From: Synechococcus sp. WH 5701
GTDB taxonomy: Bacteria; Cyanobacteriota; Cyanobacteriia; PCC-6307; Cyanobiaceae
DNA length: 64,000 bases
Direction: 5' to 3'
NCBI RefSeq assembly: GCF_000153045.1
Contig: NZ_CH724159.1
Location: 1,349,356 to 1,413,355 of the forward strand
Shown here: positions 37,607 through 46,364 of the stretch, piece after piece
How the letters are laid out: each line of letters starts with the position of its first letter
How positions within the stretch are numbered: the first letter of the stretch is position 1
The notes under the pieces: generated by a model
Seen by the model: the letters and a program-made list of their open reading frames with translations, nothing else
Told to the model about the DNA's origin: nothing
The model's database searches: none
Translations under genes and position numbers: made by a program

Positions 37607-38038
37607 ATGCCCCCCCTCCTGCTTGCCGCCGCGCCTGCACTGGCCTGGTCCCTGCTGCTCTCGGGGGCGGTGGTGATCGTCAGCCTGGTGCCCCTGGGGG
37701 CCGGACGCGCCAATGCCGACTTCACGCCCGAGGATCTGGCGGCGCCACGGGCGATGTTCGAGCGGCTGCCGGCCTGGGGCCAGCGGGCCAGCTGGGCGCA
37801 CCAGAACAGTTTCGAAGCCTTCACCCTGCACGCCCCCGCCTGTCTGCTCTGCCTGCAGGCAGGAGCTGGCGGGCCGCTTGTGGCAGCAGCGGCACTGCTG
37901 CAACCGCTGCTGCGGCTGACCTACATCGGCGCCTACGTGGCCAACCTGCCGCTGCTGCGCTCACTCTGCTGGGCGGTGGCCCTGGTCTGCACGGCCGTGC
38001 TCTACATGGAGGGCCTCAAGGCCGTGCTGGCGCACTGA
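37607..38038 (+). CDS. MAPEG family membrane protein
   Basis: A 143-residue protein with four membrane segments belonging to the MAPEG superfamily (membrane-associated eicosanoid and glutathione metabolism proteins). The family region is [19 protein letters not shown] near residues 60-80, followed by [22 protein letters not shown]. In cyanobacteria these proteins are uncharacterised, and some have weak glutathione transferase activity. It is divergent from yajQ. Confidence 0.82.
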   Translation: MPPLLLAAAPALAWSLLLSGAVVIVSLVPLGAGRANADFTPEDLAAPRAMFERLPAWGQRASWAHQNSFEAFTLHAPACLLCLQAGAGGPLVAAAALLQPLLRLTYIGAYVANLPLLRSLCWAVALVCTAVLYMEGLKAVLAH

Positions 38039-38050
38039 GAACGGGAGCCC

Positions 38051-38959
38051 TCAGCCCTTCTGCAGACCCCGCAGGGCCGCCAGCAGGGCCGCTGGGCTCT
38101 GGGGATCCACCATCAGCACGCTGCCGCCGGGAGCCTTGCCTAGCTCCTCACCCATCGCCATCCAGTCCTGGGCCAGCAGCAGGCGCAGGGCCTCCGAACC
38201 CGACGGGCTGGCATCGATCAGGCGGGCCAGCTCAGCTGCCGCCCGGCCCCGAGCCACGGCCAGCATCTCCTGCTGCTTGGCCTGGGCTTCGGCATCGAGC
38301 AACAGCGCCTCCTGCTGGGCCTTGGCATCAAGCACCAGGGCCTCGGCGCGGCCTTTGGCCGCATTCACCTCCGACTCCCGCAGGCCTTCCGAGCGCAGCA
38401 CGGCCGCCCGCTTCTCGCGCTCGGCCGTCATCTGCTGCTCCATCGCCTGCTGGACGCCTTGGGAGGGCATGATGTCGCGCAACTCGACGCGGGTCACCTT
38501 CACGCCCCAGGGATCGGTGGCCTGGTCAAGCTCCCGAAGAAGCATCTCGTTGACGTCCTGGCGGGTGGTGAAGGTCTGGTCGAGGTCAAGCTTGCCCATC
38601 TCGGCGCGGATCTGGGTGAGCACCAGATTCACCATCGCCGCCTGCAGATCATCCACGGAGTAATGGGCCTTGGCGTGCTCCAGCAGCTGCCAGTACACCA
38701 CCGCATCCACGGTGATCGAGACGTTGTCGCGGGTGATGCACTGCTGGGGCGGGATGTCGAGCACCCGCTCCTTCATCGACTGGTTGCTGACCACCCGCTC
38801 CAGGCCCGGGAGCACGAAGGAGAGGCCCGGCTGCAGCTCGCGGTCGTAGCGGCCCAGCCGCTCCACCAGCAGGGAGCGGCCACCGCTGGTGACCTTCACC
38901 CCGCTGGCGCCGAGCACGGCCAGCAGCACCAGGGCGGGGATGGAGAACAGACCTTCCAT
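38051..38959 (-). CDS. SPFH/band 7 (stomatin-like) membrane protein
   Basis: A 302-residue protein with one N-terminal membrane anchor (LFSIPALVLLAVLGASG) and a stomatin-type SPFH domain: LVERLGRYDRELQPGLSFVLP, RVLDIPPQQCITRDNV, TTRQDVNEMLLRELD and WGVKVTRVELRDI. A long Ala/Glu/Arg coiled coil (near residues 185-250) follows. Such proteins oligomerise in membrane microdomains and help protein quality control. The ATG at 38959 was chosen over one at 38983. An NfeD-like gene, the usual partner of SPFH proteins, starts divergently 105 bases away. Confidence 0.9.
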   Translation of the reverse strand: MEGLFSIPALVLLAVLGASGVKVTSGGRSLLVERLGRYDRELQPGLSFVLPGLERVVSNQSMKERVLDIPPQQCITRDNVSITVDAVVYWQLLEHAKAHYSVDDLQAAMVNLVLTQIRAEMGKLDLDQTFTTRQDVNEMLLRELDQATDPWGVKVTRVELRDIMPSQGVQQAMEQQMTAEREKRAAVLRSEGLRESEVNAAKGRAEALVLDAKAQQEALLLDAEAQAKQQEMLAVARGRAAAELARLIDASPSGSEALRLLLAQDWMAMGEELGKAPGGSVLMVDPQSPAALLAALRGLQKG

Positions 38960-39063
38960 GGCAGGTGGCGCCGCAGAGCGCACGAGGGGACAGCGGCCCA
39001 GGCAGAGCCAGGCTCACCCTAGGAAGGCCCCCGCCGCAGACTGGAAGGCCCCGCACTGCCTTG

Positions 39064-39513
39064 ATGCATCCCCTGATCTGGCTGGCCGGTGGCGGGGTGT
39101 TGCTGCTGCTGGAGCTGCTCTTCCCCAGCGTCGATGGCTTTCTGATCGGTGGGGTGGCGGCGCTGCTGCTCTCGGCCGTCGCGGCCCTGCTGCCCCTGGC
39201 CGCGGCCCTCCAGCTGGCCCTGTTCAGCCTGCTCTTCCTGGGGGGTTACGCCGGACTGAGGCGCTGGTCGTTGAGGGGGCGGCCCACACTCGATGCCCTC
39301 AGTGAGCCCGGCAGCGAGCGGGCCGAGGTGATTCAGCCCTTCGACGAGCGCGGCCGGGGGCGGGTGCGCTGGCAGGGCCAGAGCTGGGCGGCCGAACTGC
39401 TCGAGACGGATGGTGGGCCGGGGCCCAGGGCGGGGGAGGAGGTGACCGTGCTGCGGCGGGAGGGAACCCGCCTGCAGGTGCTCGCCGCCCTCAGTCGAAG
39501 AACATCAGGCTGA
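39064..39513 (+). CDS. NfeD-like membrane protein
   Basis: A 149-residue short-form NfeD protein: three to four hydrophobic segments at the N terminus (LIWLAGGGVLLLLELLFPSVDGF and onwards) and a C-terminal OB-fold (GRGRVRWQGQSWAAELLE, AGEEVTVLRREGTRLQVL). NfeD proteins work with SPFH/stomatin proteins in membrane domain organisation, and the stomatin-like gene lies directly opposite, so the pair is divergent rather than cotranscribed. The ATG at 39064 was chosen because the upstream extension is the shadow of the neighbour. Confidence 0.86.
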   Translation: MHPLIWLAGGGVLLLLELLFPSVDGFLIGGVAALLLSAVAALLPLAAALQLALFSLLFLGGYAGLRRWSLRGRPTLDALSEPGSERAEVIQPFDERGRGRVRWQGQSWAAELLETDGGPGPRAGEEVTVLRREGTRLQVLAALSRRTSG

Positions 39514-40003
39514 CCACCTTGTTCATGTCCTCGGCGGTGCGGCAGCTGGAGAGCAGGGTCTCGCTGTCGTGGAAGGCGTAGCAGATCAGTTGGTCACAGC
39601 GGCCGATGATCTCCTGGTTGCAGAGGCTGCTGGCCATGGGCAGGGGCAGCTCGTCGTGCTCGGGCTTCTCCACCAGATGCAGCACCCGCTCCATCTGCTC
39701 GCGGGATTCACTCGACTGCCGCTCCAGGCTCTGGGGCAGCAGCACCGTGAGCCGGGCCGGATCAACGCTGAGCACGCCGCGGATCACCGCCGCGTTCACC
39801 CCCTGGGAGCCGGAGGTGATCAGGTTGTGACCCTCCTGGGCCAGGGACCGGGCCACCAGTTCCACCAGGTGGATCGAGACGGCCGGAACGTGGCGGCTGC
39901 CGAGGATGGCGATGCGGCGCTTGCCGCGATCCTGAAGCAGGGCCAGCTCCTGGGCCAGCGTGTCGATCCGGTCGAGGGCCGGCAGATCAAGGGACCGGGT
40001 CAC
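39491..40003 (-). CDS. DprA/LOG-like Rossmann protein (annotated elsewhere as recombination mediator A), function uncertain
   Basis: A 170-residue single-domain protein with a DprA/Smf-like Rossmann core: RRIAILGSRHVPAVSI has the GSR start, HNLITSGSQGVNAAVIRG the SGxxxG loop, and RLTVLLPQSLERQ a following strand. Full-length DprA has extra domains that are missing here, so loading of RecA is doubtful; the fold also occurs in lysine-decarboxylase-like (LOG) nucleotide hydrolases. The protein family is common in picocyanobacteria as far as I recall. Its 3' end overlaps the nfeD-like gene by about 20 bases. Confidence 0.65.
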   Translation of the reverse strand: MTRSLDLPALDRIDTLAQELALLQDRGKRRIAILGSRHVPAVSIHLVELVARSLAQEGHNLITSGSQGVNAAVIRGVLSVDPARLTVLLPQSLERQSSESREQMERVLHLVEKPEHDELPLPMASSLCNQEIIGRCDQLICYAFHDSETLLSSCRTAEDMNKVVSLMFFD

Positions 40004-40058
40004 CTCGTGTATGCATCCGATGGGGGGAAACTAGCAGCGCCCTTGCGGGGCGCAGGCT

Positions 40059-41156
40059 TCAGGCCTTCACCACCAGTCCCAGGCGCTCGAACAGGCGCTC
40101 GAAACGGCAGTGCTCCTCCACCAGGCGAATGGCGTAACTGGCCTTAACCGTCTCGTGCAGGCGCACATGACCGAAGGCGCGCTCGATCACCTCCACCGTG
40201 GTCAGGGTGTCCTGCTCCACCTTCAGGATCGGCACCTCCAGCTCCTCGGCGCGGCTGATCAACTGGGGCAGGGGTTCCCCGGCCCCCGTGAGGATCAGGC
40301 ACTGGGTGGAGGCCTCCAGGGCCGCCAGCTGGATGTCGGTGCGGTCGGCACCGGTGACCACGGCCATGTTGCGGCGGCGGCGGAAGAACTCCATGGCGGA
40401 GTTGACGTTCATCGCTCCGATCGAGAGGGTCTCGACCAGCAGGTCGAGACGCTCGAGGCAGCAGAGCACACGCGCCTCCAGGCGGTCCACCAGCTCCTCG
40501 ACGGTGACACTGCGCAGCAGCGGGCTGCGGGGCATGACGCCGAACACCGGCAGCCCCAGCTGCTCCAGGGCCGGCACCACCTCGGCGCGCAGCCGCTCCA
40601 CCGCATCGGGATCGACGGCGTTGAGCACCACCCCGGCCAGGCGCTCCTGGAGCACGTTGCGGGCCGCCAGCAGGGGATCGACACTGCGGCTGTCCTCCCA
40701 GAGGTGGACGAGCACCACGGGAGCCTCCAGCCCCCTGGCCAGCTGGGGCAGGCTGAGGCCGTAGAGCAGGCCCTCGCTGAGGGTGCCGGTGCCCTCCAGC
40801 AGGGTGAGGCCATCGGGGTAGGCCGCGAGCTGATCCCGCAGGCGGGCGAAGCCCTCACCGGGCTCCAGGTCGCCGCTCAGCAGCCGCTCCTGGGCCGTGG
40901 ACGCCTCCAGCAGGTGCAGGGAGGGCAACAGGTTCTCCTCCGGCAGGCCGAGGATGCGACCGACGAAACGTACGTCATCGTCGAGGCGGCCCGAGGTGGG
41001 TGGCTCTCCCTGCCGTGGTTGGCGCACGCTGGTGGCCAGAGGCTTGCCGTAGCGGACGGGGAATCCCTGTTGGGCCAGGTTCCGGGTCAGGCCGAGCACC
41101 AGGGCTGACTTGCCGCTGAAGGGATCACAGGATCCGATCAGCAGGGTGCTGCTCAT
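40059..41156 (-). CDS. BioD-like P-loop ATPase with DRTGG domain (phosphotransacetylase-N-terminal-like)
   Basis: A 365-residue protein with an N-terminal dethiobiotin-synthetase-like P-loop (LIGSCDPFSGKSALVLGL) spanning roughly residues 1-210 and a C-terminal DRTGG domain (MAVVTGADRTDIQLAALE, CLILTGAGEPLPQLI). The same layout forms the N-terminal regulatory part of long phosphotransacetylases, but the acetyltransferase domain itself is absent. It is widely conserved in cyanobacteria without a known role. It may share a transcript with the upstream 41192-41713 gene. Confidence 0.8.
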   Translation of the reverse strand: MSSTLLIGSCDPFSGKSALVLGLTRNLAQQGFPVRYGKPLATSVRQPRQGEPPTSGRLDDDVRFVGRILGLPEENLLPSLHLLEASTAQERLLSGDLEPGEGFARLRDQLAAYPDGLTLLEGTGTLSEGLLYGLSLPQLARGLEAPVVLVHLWEDSRSVDPLLAARNVLQERLAGVVLNAVDPDAVERLRAEVVPALEQLGLPVFGVMPRSPLLRSVTVEELVDRLEARVLCCLERLDLLVETLSIGAMNVNSAMEFFRRRRNMAVVTGADRTDIQLAALEASTQCLILTGAGEPLPQLISRAEELEVPILKVEQDTLTTVEVIERAFGHVRLHETVKASYAIRLVEEHCRFERLFERLGLVVKA

Positions 41157-41191
41157 GGAATGACCTCTGGGCTCGGCTCTGGGACGTCAAT

Positions 41192-41713
41192 CTATGCGCC
41201 GGTGGGAGGCTCTCCCAGCAGCAGCCAGCGCCAGAAGGCCTCGGGCAGATCGCGCTGGGGATCACCGAAGGCCTGGGGGCCCTGCGCCTCCAGCAGGTCC
41301 ATCAGCCAGCGCACCAGCTGATGGGTGGGCAGATCGAAGGAATAGCGCAGCTCCGGTGCTGCCGGGAAGCCGAGCTCACAGTGGCTGGTTTCCTGGGGGG
41401 CCAGCCCCGAACGCCAGCGCAGCAGGAACGGATGCTCCCCGTCCGGACGCAACTGCCGTACCCCTTCGATCTCACCGATGGCCAGCAGGTCGAGGGCCTG
41501 AATCAGCCAGGCTTCCCGCAACACGCCGTCGCAGTAGGGGGCGTAGAGGGCTACCTGCCCGGCATCATGGCTGGGGGTGGCGCCGAAGATCGAAAAACGG
41601 CCCAAGGGAGGCAGCTGCAGGGGATGGCCTGAATCAGGACGCTGGAAGCCAGCGAGAGCGGATGATTCCAGTGGAAAGAATGCCCCATCCCGGACATCGC
41701 CGTGCCAGGTCAA
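41192..41713 (-). CDS. Conserved cyanobacterial protein, possibly EbsA-like
   Basis: A 173-residue soluble protein. The region from VALYAPYCDGVLREAWLIQAL to LRYSFDLPTHQLVRWLMDLLE reminds me of EbsA, a cyanobacterial protein linked to type IV pilus assembly and biofilm suppression; this is from memory of the pattern and not checked. No signal peptide or membrane segment. The start is uncertain: the only candidate in a good position is TTG 41713, which comes close to the divergent SDR gene. Treat the function as unknown. Confidence 0.5.
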   Translation of the reverse strand: MTWHGDVRDGAFFPLESSALAGFQRPDSGHPLQLPPLGRFSIFGATPSHDAGQVALYAPYCDGVLREAWLIQALDLLAIGEIEGVRQLRPDGEHPFLLRWRSGLAPQETSHCELGFPAAPELRYSFDLPTHQLVRWLMDLLEAQGPQAFGDPQRDLPEAFWRWLLLGEPPTGA

Positions 41714-41731
41714 GACCCTTCAGCCCCCGCG

Positions 41732-42478
41732 GTGTCGCCCTCCTTCCCGTCAGCACTGCTGCCCCTACGGGGGAGAACCGTGGCGGTGACCGGGGCCAGT
41801 GGGGCTCTGGGCACAGCTCTGCTGCGCGCGTTGCACGGCCATGGGGCCGAGCTGATCGCTTACACCACCGCCTCTGAGCCGGTGGCTCTGCAGGACGGGG
41901 AGGGCAGGGCGATCCCCCTGCGCAGCGTGGTCTGGTGCTGCGGCCAGGAGCAGAAGCTGGAGGCCAGCCTGCGCGATGTCGACATCCTGGTGATCAACCA
42001 CGGGATCAATGTTTATGGCGACCGCAGCGCCGCGGCGATTGAGCGCAGCCTGGAGGTGAACGCCCTGAGCGCCTGGCGCCTGCTGGAACTGTTCTTAAGC
42101 CTGGCGGAGCGGCCCGCCGGAACCCCCTGCCGGGAGGTGTGGGTGAACACCTCGGAGGCGGAGCTGCTGCCGGCCCTCAGCCCGCTCTACGAGATCAGCA
42201 AGCGGCTGCTGGGCCAGCTGCTGAGCCTGCGGGCCCTCGACCACCAGGGGGAAAATCCCTGCCGGATCCGGCGGCTGGTGCTGGGCCCGTTCCGCTCCGC
42301 CCTCAATCCCTATGGGGTGATGAGCGCCGGCTTCGTGGCCGGCCAGGTGATCGCCCAGGCCCGCAGGGGCTTTGGCCTGATCATCGTGACCCCAAATCCG
42401 ATCACCGTGGTCCTGGTGCCCCTGCAGATGGGGCTGAGGCACCTCTATGGGCGACTCTTCAGCCGGGCCGCCAGCTGA
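41732..42478 (+). CDS. Short-chain dehydrogenase/reductase family protein
   Basis: About 248 residues of an SDR fold: nucleotide loop VAVTGASGALGTALL, the NHGINVYG strand in place of the usual NNAG, and an active-site YEISK (YxxxK) near residue 155. The C-terminal third is more hydrophobic (LIIVTPNPITVVLVPLQMGL), suggesting membrane association. Homologues in cyanobacteria are often annotated as SDR linked to sterol desaturases; the substrate is unknown. Start candidates are GTG 41702 and GTG 41732; the latter avoids overlap with the divergent gene. Confidence 0.75.
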   Translation: MSPSFPSALLPLRGRTVAVTGASGALGTALLRALHGHGAELIAYTTASEPVALQDGEGRAIPLRSVVWCCGQEQKLEASLRDVDILVINHGINVYGDRSAAAIERSLEVNALSAWRLLELFLSLAERPAGTPCREVWVNTSEAELLPALSPLYEISKRLLGQLLSLRALDHQGENPCRIRRLVLGPFRSALNPYGVMSAGFVAGQVIAQARRGFGLIIVTPNPITVVLVPLQMGLRHLYGRLFSRAAS

Positions 42479-42508
42479 GGCTCGTGGGTGCCGGCGGAGG
42501 TGCTGGGC

Positions 42509-43369
42509 TCAGAAGTCGCGGTCGGTGAGGATTTCGCAGCCGTCGGAGGTGACCACGATCGTGTGCTCCCACTGGGCCGAAAGGGATCCATCCACCGTCA
42601 CCACCGTCCAGCGGTCGCGCAGGGTGCGGCACTCCTTGCTACCTGCATTGAGGATCGGCTCGACAGCCAGTGTCATGCCGGCGCGGAGCTTGAGGTTGGG
42701 CAGGTCGCTGGTGCGGAAGTTGAACACCGACGGCTCCTCGTGCAGGTTGCGGCCCACGCCATGGCCGGTGTAGTCCTCCACCACGCTGTAGCCATGGGCC
42801 TCGACGTGGTCCTGAACGGCGCCGGCGATGTCGAGCAGGGTGTTGCCCGCCTTGATCTTGCCAAGGCCGCACATCAGCGATTCCCGGGCCACGCGGCTGA
42901 GGCGGGTGGCATCCTCTGAGCACTCACCCACGCAGATGCTCACGCAACTGTCGCCGTGGTAGCCCTCGAAGTAAGCGCCGGTATCGATCTTGACCAGATC
43001 ACCCGCCTTGATCACCTGCTTGGCGCTGGGGATGCCATGGACCACCTGGTTGTTGATGCTGGCGCAGATGCTGGCGGGAAAGCCGTGGTAGCCCTTGAAG
43101 CTGGGAGTGGCCCCCATGGAGCGGATGCGCTCTTCGGCGTGGCGGTCGAGGTCGGCCGTGGTCATGCCTGGAGCGGCCATCTCCATGATCTCGCGCAGCA
43201 CCGTGGCCACGATGCGACTGGCCTGGCGCATCACCTGAATCTCGCGGGCCGATTTGATCTCCACACCGCGCCGACCCTTCTGGATGCGCGGGCCGGTGCT
43301 CGTGGTGGCTGCGGCGGCTTTGGTTGCGGTGTTGGGGGTGCCCGACAGCAGGTCAGCAAAAAGATTCAT
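42509..43369 (-). CDS. map: Type I methionine aminopeptidase
   Basis: Removes the N-terminal Met from new proteins. The 286-residue protein has a longer N-terminal leader (about 35 residues, low complexity) before [18 protein letters not shown], where the pita-bread fold begins. The five metal ligands are in [14 protein letters not shown] (two Asp), [12 protein letters not shown] (His), LAVEP (Glu) and the final [10 protein letters not shown] (Glu). The N-terminal extension is seen in several cyanobacterial Map proteins. Confidence 0.94.
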   Translation of the reverse strand: MNLFADLLSGTPNTATKAAAATTSTGPRIQKGRRGVEIKSAREIQVMRQASRIVATVLREIMEMAAPGMTTADLDRHAEERIRSMGATPSFKGYHGFPASICASINNQVVHGIPSAKQVIKAGDLVKIDTGAYFEGYHGDSCVSICVGECSEDATRLSRVARESLMCGLGKIKAGNTLLDIAGAVQDHVEAHGYSVVEDYTGHGVGRNLHEEPSVFNFRTSDLPNLKLRAGMTLAVEPILNAGSKECRTLRDRWTVVTVDGSLSAQWEHTIVVTSDGCEILTDRDF

Positions 43370-43430
43370 TGACGGGGCCCGGGCAATCCAGAGTTCAAGC
43401 TATCAACTTTCCTGATCGATGCTGTCGACC

Positions 43431-43766
43431 ATGCAGGTCCTGGCCAGGCTGCGCCGCTGGCACGCCCTGATCGCGCCGGTGGTGGTGCTGCCGCTGCTGA
43501 TCACGGTCACCAGTGGCATGGGCTACCGCCTGCTGCGCGACTGGGGCGGTCTCAGCCGCGATCAGGTGCATGGGCTGATGGTGCTGCATGAGGGTGAGTG
43601 GCTCGGGCCCGTCGGCAAAAGCTGGTATGTGGCCCTCAACGGACTGGGGCTGCTCTGGATGCTGATCACCGGCACAGGCCTGGCGCTGCAGGGGTGGAGT
43701 CGGCAGCGGGGACGCGGGCGGGGGCGGCCGGAACGGGAGGAGAGCTCTGAGGAGGGTGGAACATGA
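43431..43766 (+). CDS. PepSY-associated membrane protein, short
   Basis: A protein of about 111 residues with two membrane segments (WHALIAPVVVLPLLITVTSGMGYRLL and ALNGLGLLWMLITGTGLALQGW) flanking a short periplasmic loop containing VHGLMVLHEGEW. The arginine-rich start RLRRWHALIAP and the loop resemble PepSY-associated TM helix proteins. ATGs at 43419 and 43431 are both possible. It ends 43 bases before rplS. Function not established. Confidence 0.65.
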   Translation: MQVLARLRRWHALIAPVVVLPLLITVTSGMGYRLLRDWGGLSRDQVHGLMVLHEGEWLGPVGKSWYVALNGLGLLWMLITGTGLALQGWSRQRGRGRGRPEREESSEEGGT

Positions 43767-43808
43767 GCCGTTACAGTGGTTGTTTGGCCGGGCGATCACA
43801 CCTCTGGG

Positions 43809-44324
43809 ATGGCCGCGGACTTGAACGACAGCGCCGAACTGATGGCGGAACTGAAGGACGACATCAACATGGATCAGACGAGCGTGGATGAGACCGGCAC
43901 AGCCGAGACCGCGGCCCCAACGGCCGTGGCAGACAAGCCCGCCGTGTCCCCGGCTCGCACCGGCAAGCTCAGCGCCCAGGACCTGATCCGGGCCTTCGAA
44001 GCCGAGCAGCTCAAGAGCGATCTGCCCGAGATCTACGTGGGCGACACGGTGCGCGTGGGCGTACGCATCAGTGAGGGCAACAAGGAACGCGTCCAGCCCT
44101 ACGAGGGTGTGGTGATCGCCAAACGCCATGGCGGGCTGAACGAAACCATCACCGTGCGCCGGATTTTCCAGGGCGTGGGGGTGGAGCGGGTCTTCCTGCT
44201 GCACAGCCCCCAGGTCGCCACCGTCAAGGTGGAGCGTCGCGGTAAAGTAAGACGTGCAAAGCTCTTCTACCTACGCGATCGTGTGGGGAAAGCCACCCGC
44301 GTGAAGCAACGCTTCGATCGCTGA
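43809..44324 (+). CDS. rplS: 50S ribosomal protein L19 with acidic N-terminal extension
   Basis: L19 sits at the subunit interface of the large ribosomal subunit. The core starts near residue 58 at [20 protein letters not shown] and has [41 protein letters not shown] and the C-terminal [19 protein letters not shown]. In front lies an unusual acidic, Ala/Thr-rich extension of about 50 residues, which I recall as typical of picocyanobacterial L19. Alternative starts are ATG 43842 and an upstream GTG. It begins the rplS - tRNA-Trp - PSHCP - tRNA-Asp - gltX block. Confidence 0.94.
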   Translation: MAADLNDSAELMAELKDDINMDQTSVDETGTAETAAPTAVADKPAVSPARTGKLSAQDLIRAFEAEQLKSDLPEIYVGDTVRVGVRISEGNKERVQPYEGVVIAKRHGGLNETITVRRIFQGVGVERVFLLHSPQVATVKVERRGKVRRAKLFYLRDRVGKATRVKQRFDR

Positions 44325-44348
44325 AGCTTCATCGCTCAATTGCCCATG

Positions 44349-44370
44349 CCGGTGCCACCTCGCGCACCGG
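44349..44370 (+). terminator. Hairpin between rplS and tRNA-Trp
   Basis: CCGGTGC and GCACCGG form a perfect 7-bp stem with an eight-base loop, 25 bases after the rplS stop. TGCCC upstream and GGGGGCA downstream can extend the structure outward. No T-run, so it may be a processing or weak termination signal ahead of the tRNA. Confidence 0.45.
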
Positions 44371-44388
44371 TTGAGGGGGCATCGTCAT

Positions 44389-44461
44389 GCGCCGTTAGTT
44401 CAGCTGGTAGAACGCAGGTCTCCAAAACCTGATGTCGGGGGTTCAAGTCCTCCACGGCGCG
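44389..44461 (+). tRNA. trnW: tRNA-Trp (anticodon CCA)
   Basis: A 73-base cloverleaf: acceptor GCGCCGT pairs with ACGGCGC, the D-arm is TTAGTTCAGCTGGTAGAA, the anticodon loop is CTCCAAA with CCA, and the T-arm is GGGGGTTCAAGTCCTCC with the TTCAA loop. CCA is not encoded at the 3' end (the next bases are CTCG). It decodes the single Trp codon UGG. Confidence 0.95.
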
Positions 44462-44497
44462 CTCGATGCCCCTTCCTGCTCTTTCCTGGTTCCGGAC

Positions 44498-44686
44498 ATG
44501 GAGTTGGATTTACAACCCGGTGATGTGGTCAAGGTGCTCGAGTCCGCTGCCCTTGGTTGGGTGCGGGCACGGGTCATCCGGGTCAAGTCCGGCGGTCGTG
44601 TGGTCGTCCAGAGCGACCAGGGCCGTGAATTCACAGCAAGGGGCAACCAGGTTCGCCTGATCGAACCCGCTGGGTTCCGCCCCTGA
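44498..44686 (+). CDS. Prochlorococcus/Synechococcus hyper-conserved protein (PSHCP), Tudor-like
   Basis: A 62-residue protein, [20 protein letters not shown] at its start and ending EPAGFRP, that I recognise as the hyper-conserved protein restricted to Prochlorococcus, marine Synechococcus and close relatives. Its published structure is a Tudor-like barrel, and it is reported to be abundant and to bind RNA or translation components (from memory). The location between tRNA-Trp and tRNA-Asp, downstream of rplS and upstream of gltX, is its known conserved setting. An open frame extends back into the tRNA gene but the ATG at 44498 is the real start. This gene is the strongest lineage marker in the window. 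Confidence 0.9.
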   Translation: MELDLQPGDVVKVLESAALGWVRARVIRVKSGGRVVVQSDQGREFTARGNQVRLIEPAGFRP

Positions 44687-44691
44687 ATCCC

Positions 44692-44730
44692 TGCCGCTGT
44701 CTCCGCCAGTTGACGGCGGGGCCAGCGGCA
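44692..44730 (+). terminator. Long hairpin after the PSHCP gene
   Basis: TGCCGCTG and CAGCGGCA form a perfect 8-bp outer stem, and CCGCC with GGCGG add a 5-bp inner stem, starting five bases after the PSHCP stop codon. No T-run follows. Likely a terminator or 3'-end stabiliser between PSHCP and tRNA-Asp. Confidence 0.55.
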
Positions 44731-44808
44731 GTGGATACTTCCCTAGTCGCCATCACGACACCAGAAGCCAGATCGGGCAAGGGTTTTCACCCTTCTCATC
44801 TCACATCT

Positions 44809-44882
44809 GGGACTGTAGTTCAACCGGTTAGAGCACCGCCCTGTCACGGCGGAAGTTGCGGGTTCGAATCCCGTCAGTCCCG
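44809..44882 (+). tRNA. trnD: tRNA-Asp (anticodon GTC)
   Basis: A 74-base cloverleaf: acceptor GGGACTG pairs with CAGTCCC, discriminator G, D-arm TAGTTCAACCGGTTAGA, anticodon stem CCGCC/GGCGG around CTGTCAC with GTC, and T-arm GCGGGTTCGAATCCCGT. CCA is not encoded. gltX starts 24 bases later. Confidence 0.96.
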
Positions 44883-44906
44883 TTTCACTCTCATGAGCGT
44901 CTGCCG

Positions 44907-46364
44907 GTGACCGTTCGGGTTCGTCTGGCTCCCAGCCCCACGGGAACCCTGCACATCGGCACCGCCCGCACGGCGGTCTTCAACTGGCTGTTCGCCCGCC
45001 ACCACGGCGGCGACTTTCTGCTGCGGATCGAGGACACCGACCGCGAGCGCTCCCGGCCGGAGTTCACGGCCGACATCCTTGATGGCCTCGCCTGGCTCGG
45101 CCTGAGCTGGGACGCGGAGCCCGTGATCCAGAGCGAGTGGATCGAGACCCACCGCGCCGCCATCGCCCAGCTGCTCGCCTCGGGGCACGCCTACCGCTGC
45201 TATGCCTCGGAAGCCGAACTGGAGCAGATGCGCGAGCGGCAGAAGGCCAGCGGCTCCGCTCCCCGCTACGACAACCGACACCGGGATCTGACGCCCGAGC
45301 AGCAGCAGGCGTTCATCGCCGAAGGCCGCGAAGCGGTGGTGCGCTTCCGCATCGACGACGGAGCCACGATCGGCTGGAGCGATCTGGTGCGCGGGGAGAT
45401 GCGCTGGAGTGGCAGCGACCTGGGCGGCGACATGGTGATCGCCCGGCGGGCTCCGGCCGATCGCATCGGCGACCCCCTCTACAACCTGGTGGTGGTGGTC
45501 GACGATGCCGCCATGGCCATTAGCCACGTGATCCGCGGCGAAGACCACATCGCCAACACCGCCAAGCAGCTGCTGCTCTACGAAGCCCTCGGCCTGCCGT
45601 TGCCCGTCTTCGCCCACACCCCCCTGATCCTCAACCAGGAGGGCCGCAAGCTCTCCAAGCGCGATGGCGTCACCTCGGTGGGTGAGTTCCGGGCCATGGG
45701 CTACACCGCAGAGGCGCTGGTGAATTACATGACCCTGCTGGGCTGGTCACCGCCGGAGGGCATGGGCGAGCGCTTCACGCTCACGCAGGCCGCCGCTACA
45801 TTCGACTTCGATCGGGTCAACCGGGCCGGGGCCCGCTTCGACTGGGACAAGCTCAACTGGCTCAACGCTCAGGTGCTGCATGAGCTGGCCCCCGCCGAGC
45901 TGAGCGAGGTCCTGGTCCCGCTATGGCGCGCGGAAGGCTGGAGCGCGCCAGGCGCCAGCCGTAACGCCTGGGAGCAGGAGCTGGCCGAGCTGCTCGGTCC
46001 CTCCCTCACCACCTTACGCGACGGGGTCGAGCAAGCCCGGCCGTTCTTCGAGCGGCCCGAGCCCGACGCCGGCGCCCGCCAGCAGCTGGGGATCGATGGG
46101 GCCATCGCGGCCCTCACCGCCGTGCTCGAACGCCTTGAGGCCAGCGACTCCACCGACTCACCGGATCTGAGCGTTGAGCAGGCCAAAAGCCTGCTGGCTG
46201 AGGCGGCCGTTGCCGCCGGAGTGAAGAAGGGTGTGCTGATGAAGAGCCTGCGGGCGGGCCTGCTGGGCAGCCTGCAGGGTCCGGATCTGATCACCACCTG
46301 GCGGCTGCTGCATGCCAGCGGCGAAGACCGGACGCGGCTGATGCTGGCCGTGGCTCAGGGCTGA
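44907..46364 (+). CDS. gltX: Glutamyl-tRNA synthetase
   Basis: Charges tRNA with glutamate for protein synthesis and for tetrapyrrole synthesis through HemA. The GTG start at 44907 gives [20 protein letters not shown], with the class I HIGH motif as HIGT; KLSKRDG (KMSKS equivalent) is near residue 245. The length of 485 residues is standard. Cyanobacterial GltX is usually non-discriminating and also charges tRNA-Gln, which is known of the group and not shown here. The open frame reaches back into tRNA-Asp, which I discount. Its 3' end overlaps the antiporter gene by ten bases. Confidence 0.96.
   Translation: MTVRVRLAPSPTGTLHIGTARTAVFNWLFARHHGGDFLLRIEDTDRERSRPEFTADILDGLAWLGLSWDAEPVIQSEWIETHRAAIAQLLASGHAYRCYASEAELEQMRERQKASGSAPRYDNRHRDLTPEQQQAFIAEGREAVVRFRIDDGATIGWSDLVRGEMRWSGSDLGGDMVIARRAPADRIGDPLYNLVVVVDDAAMAISHVIRGEDHIANTAKQLLLYEALGLPLPVFAHTPLILNQEGRKLSKRDGVTSVGEFRAMGYTAEALVNYMTLLGWSPPEGMGERFTLTQAAATFDFDRVNRAGARFDWDKLNWLNAQVLHELAPAELSEVLVPLWRAEGWSAPGASRNAWEQELAELLGPSLTTLRDGVEQARPFFERPEPDAGARQQLGIDGAIAALTAVLERLEASDSTDSPDLSVEQAKSLLAEAAVAAGVKKGVLMKSLRAGLLGSLQGPDLITTWRLLHASGEDRTRLMLAVAQG

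Noticed and set aside
44432..44497. Longer PSHCP starting inside tRNA-Trp
   Set aside because: The upstream 22 codons run through the tRNA and its 3' flank; the known protein begins at the ATG at 44498.
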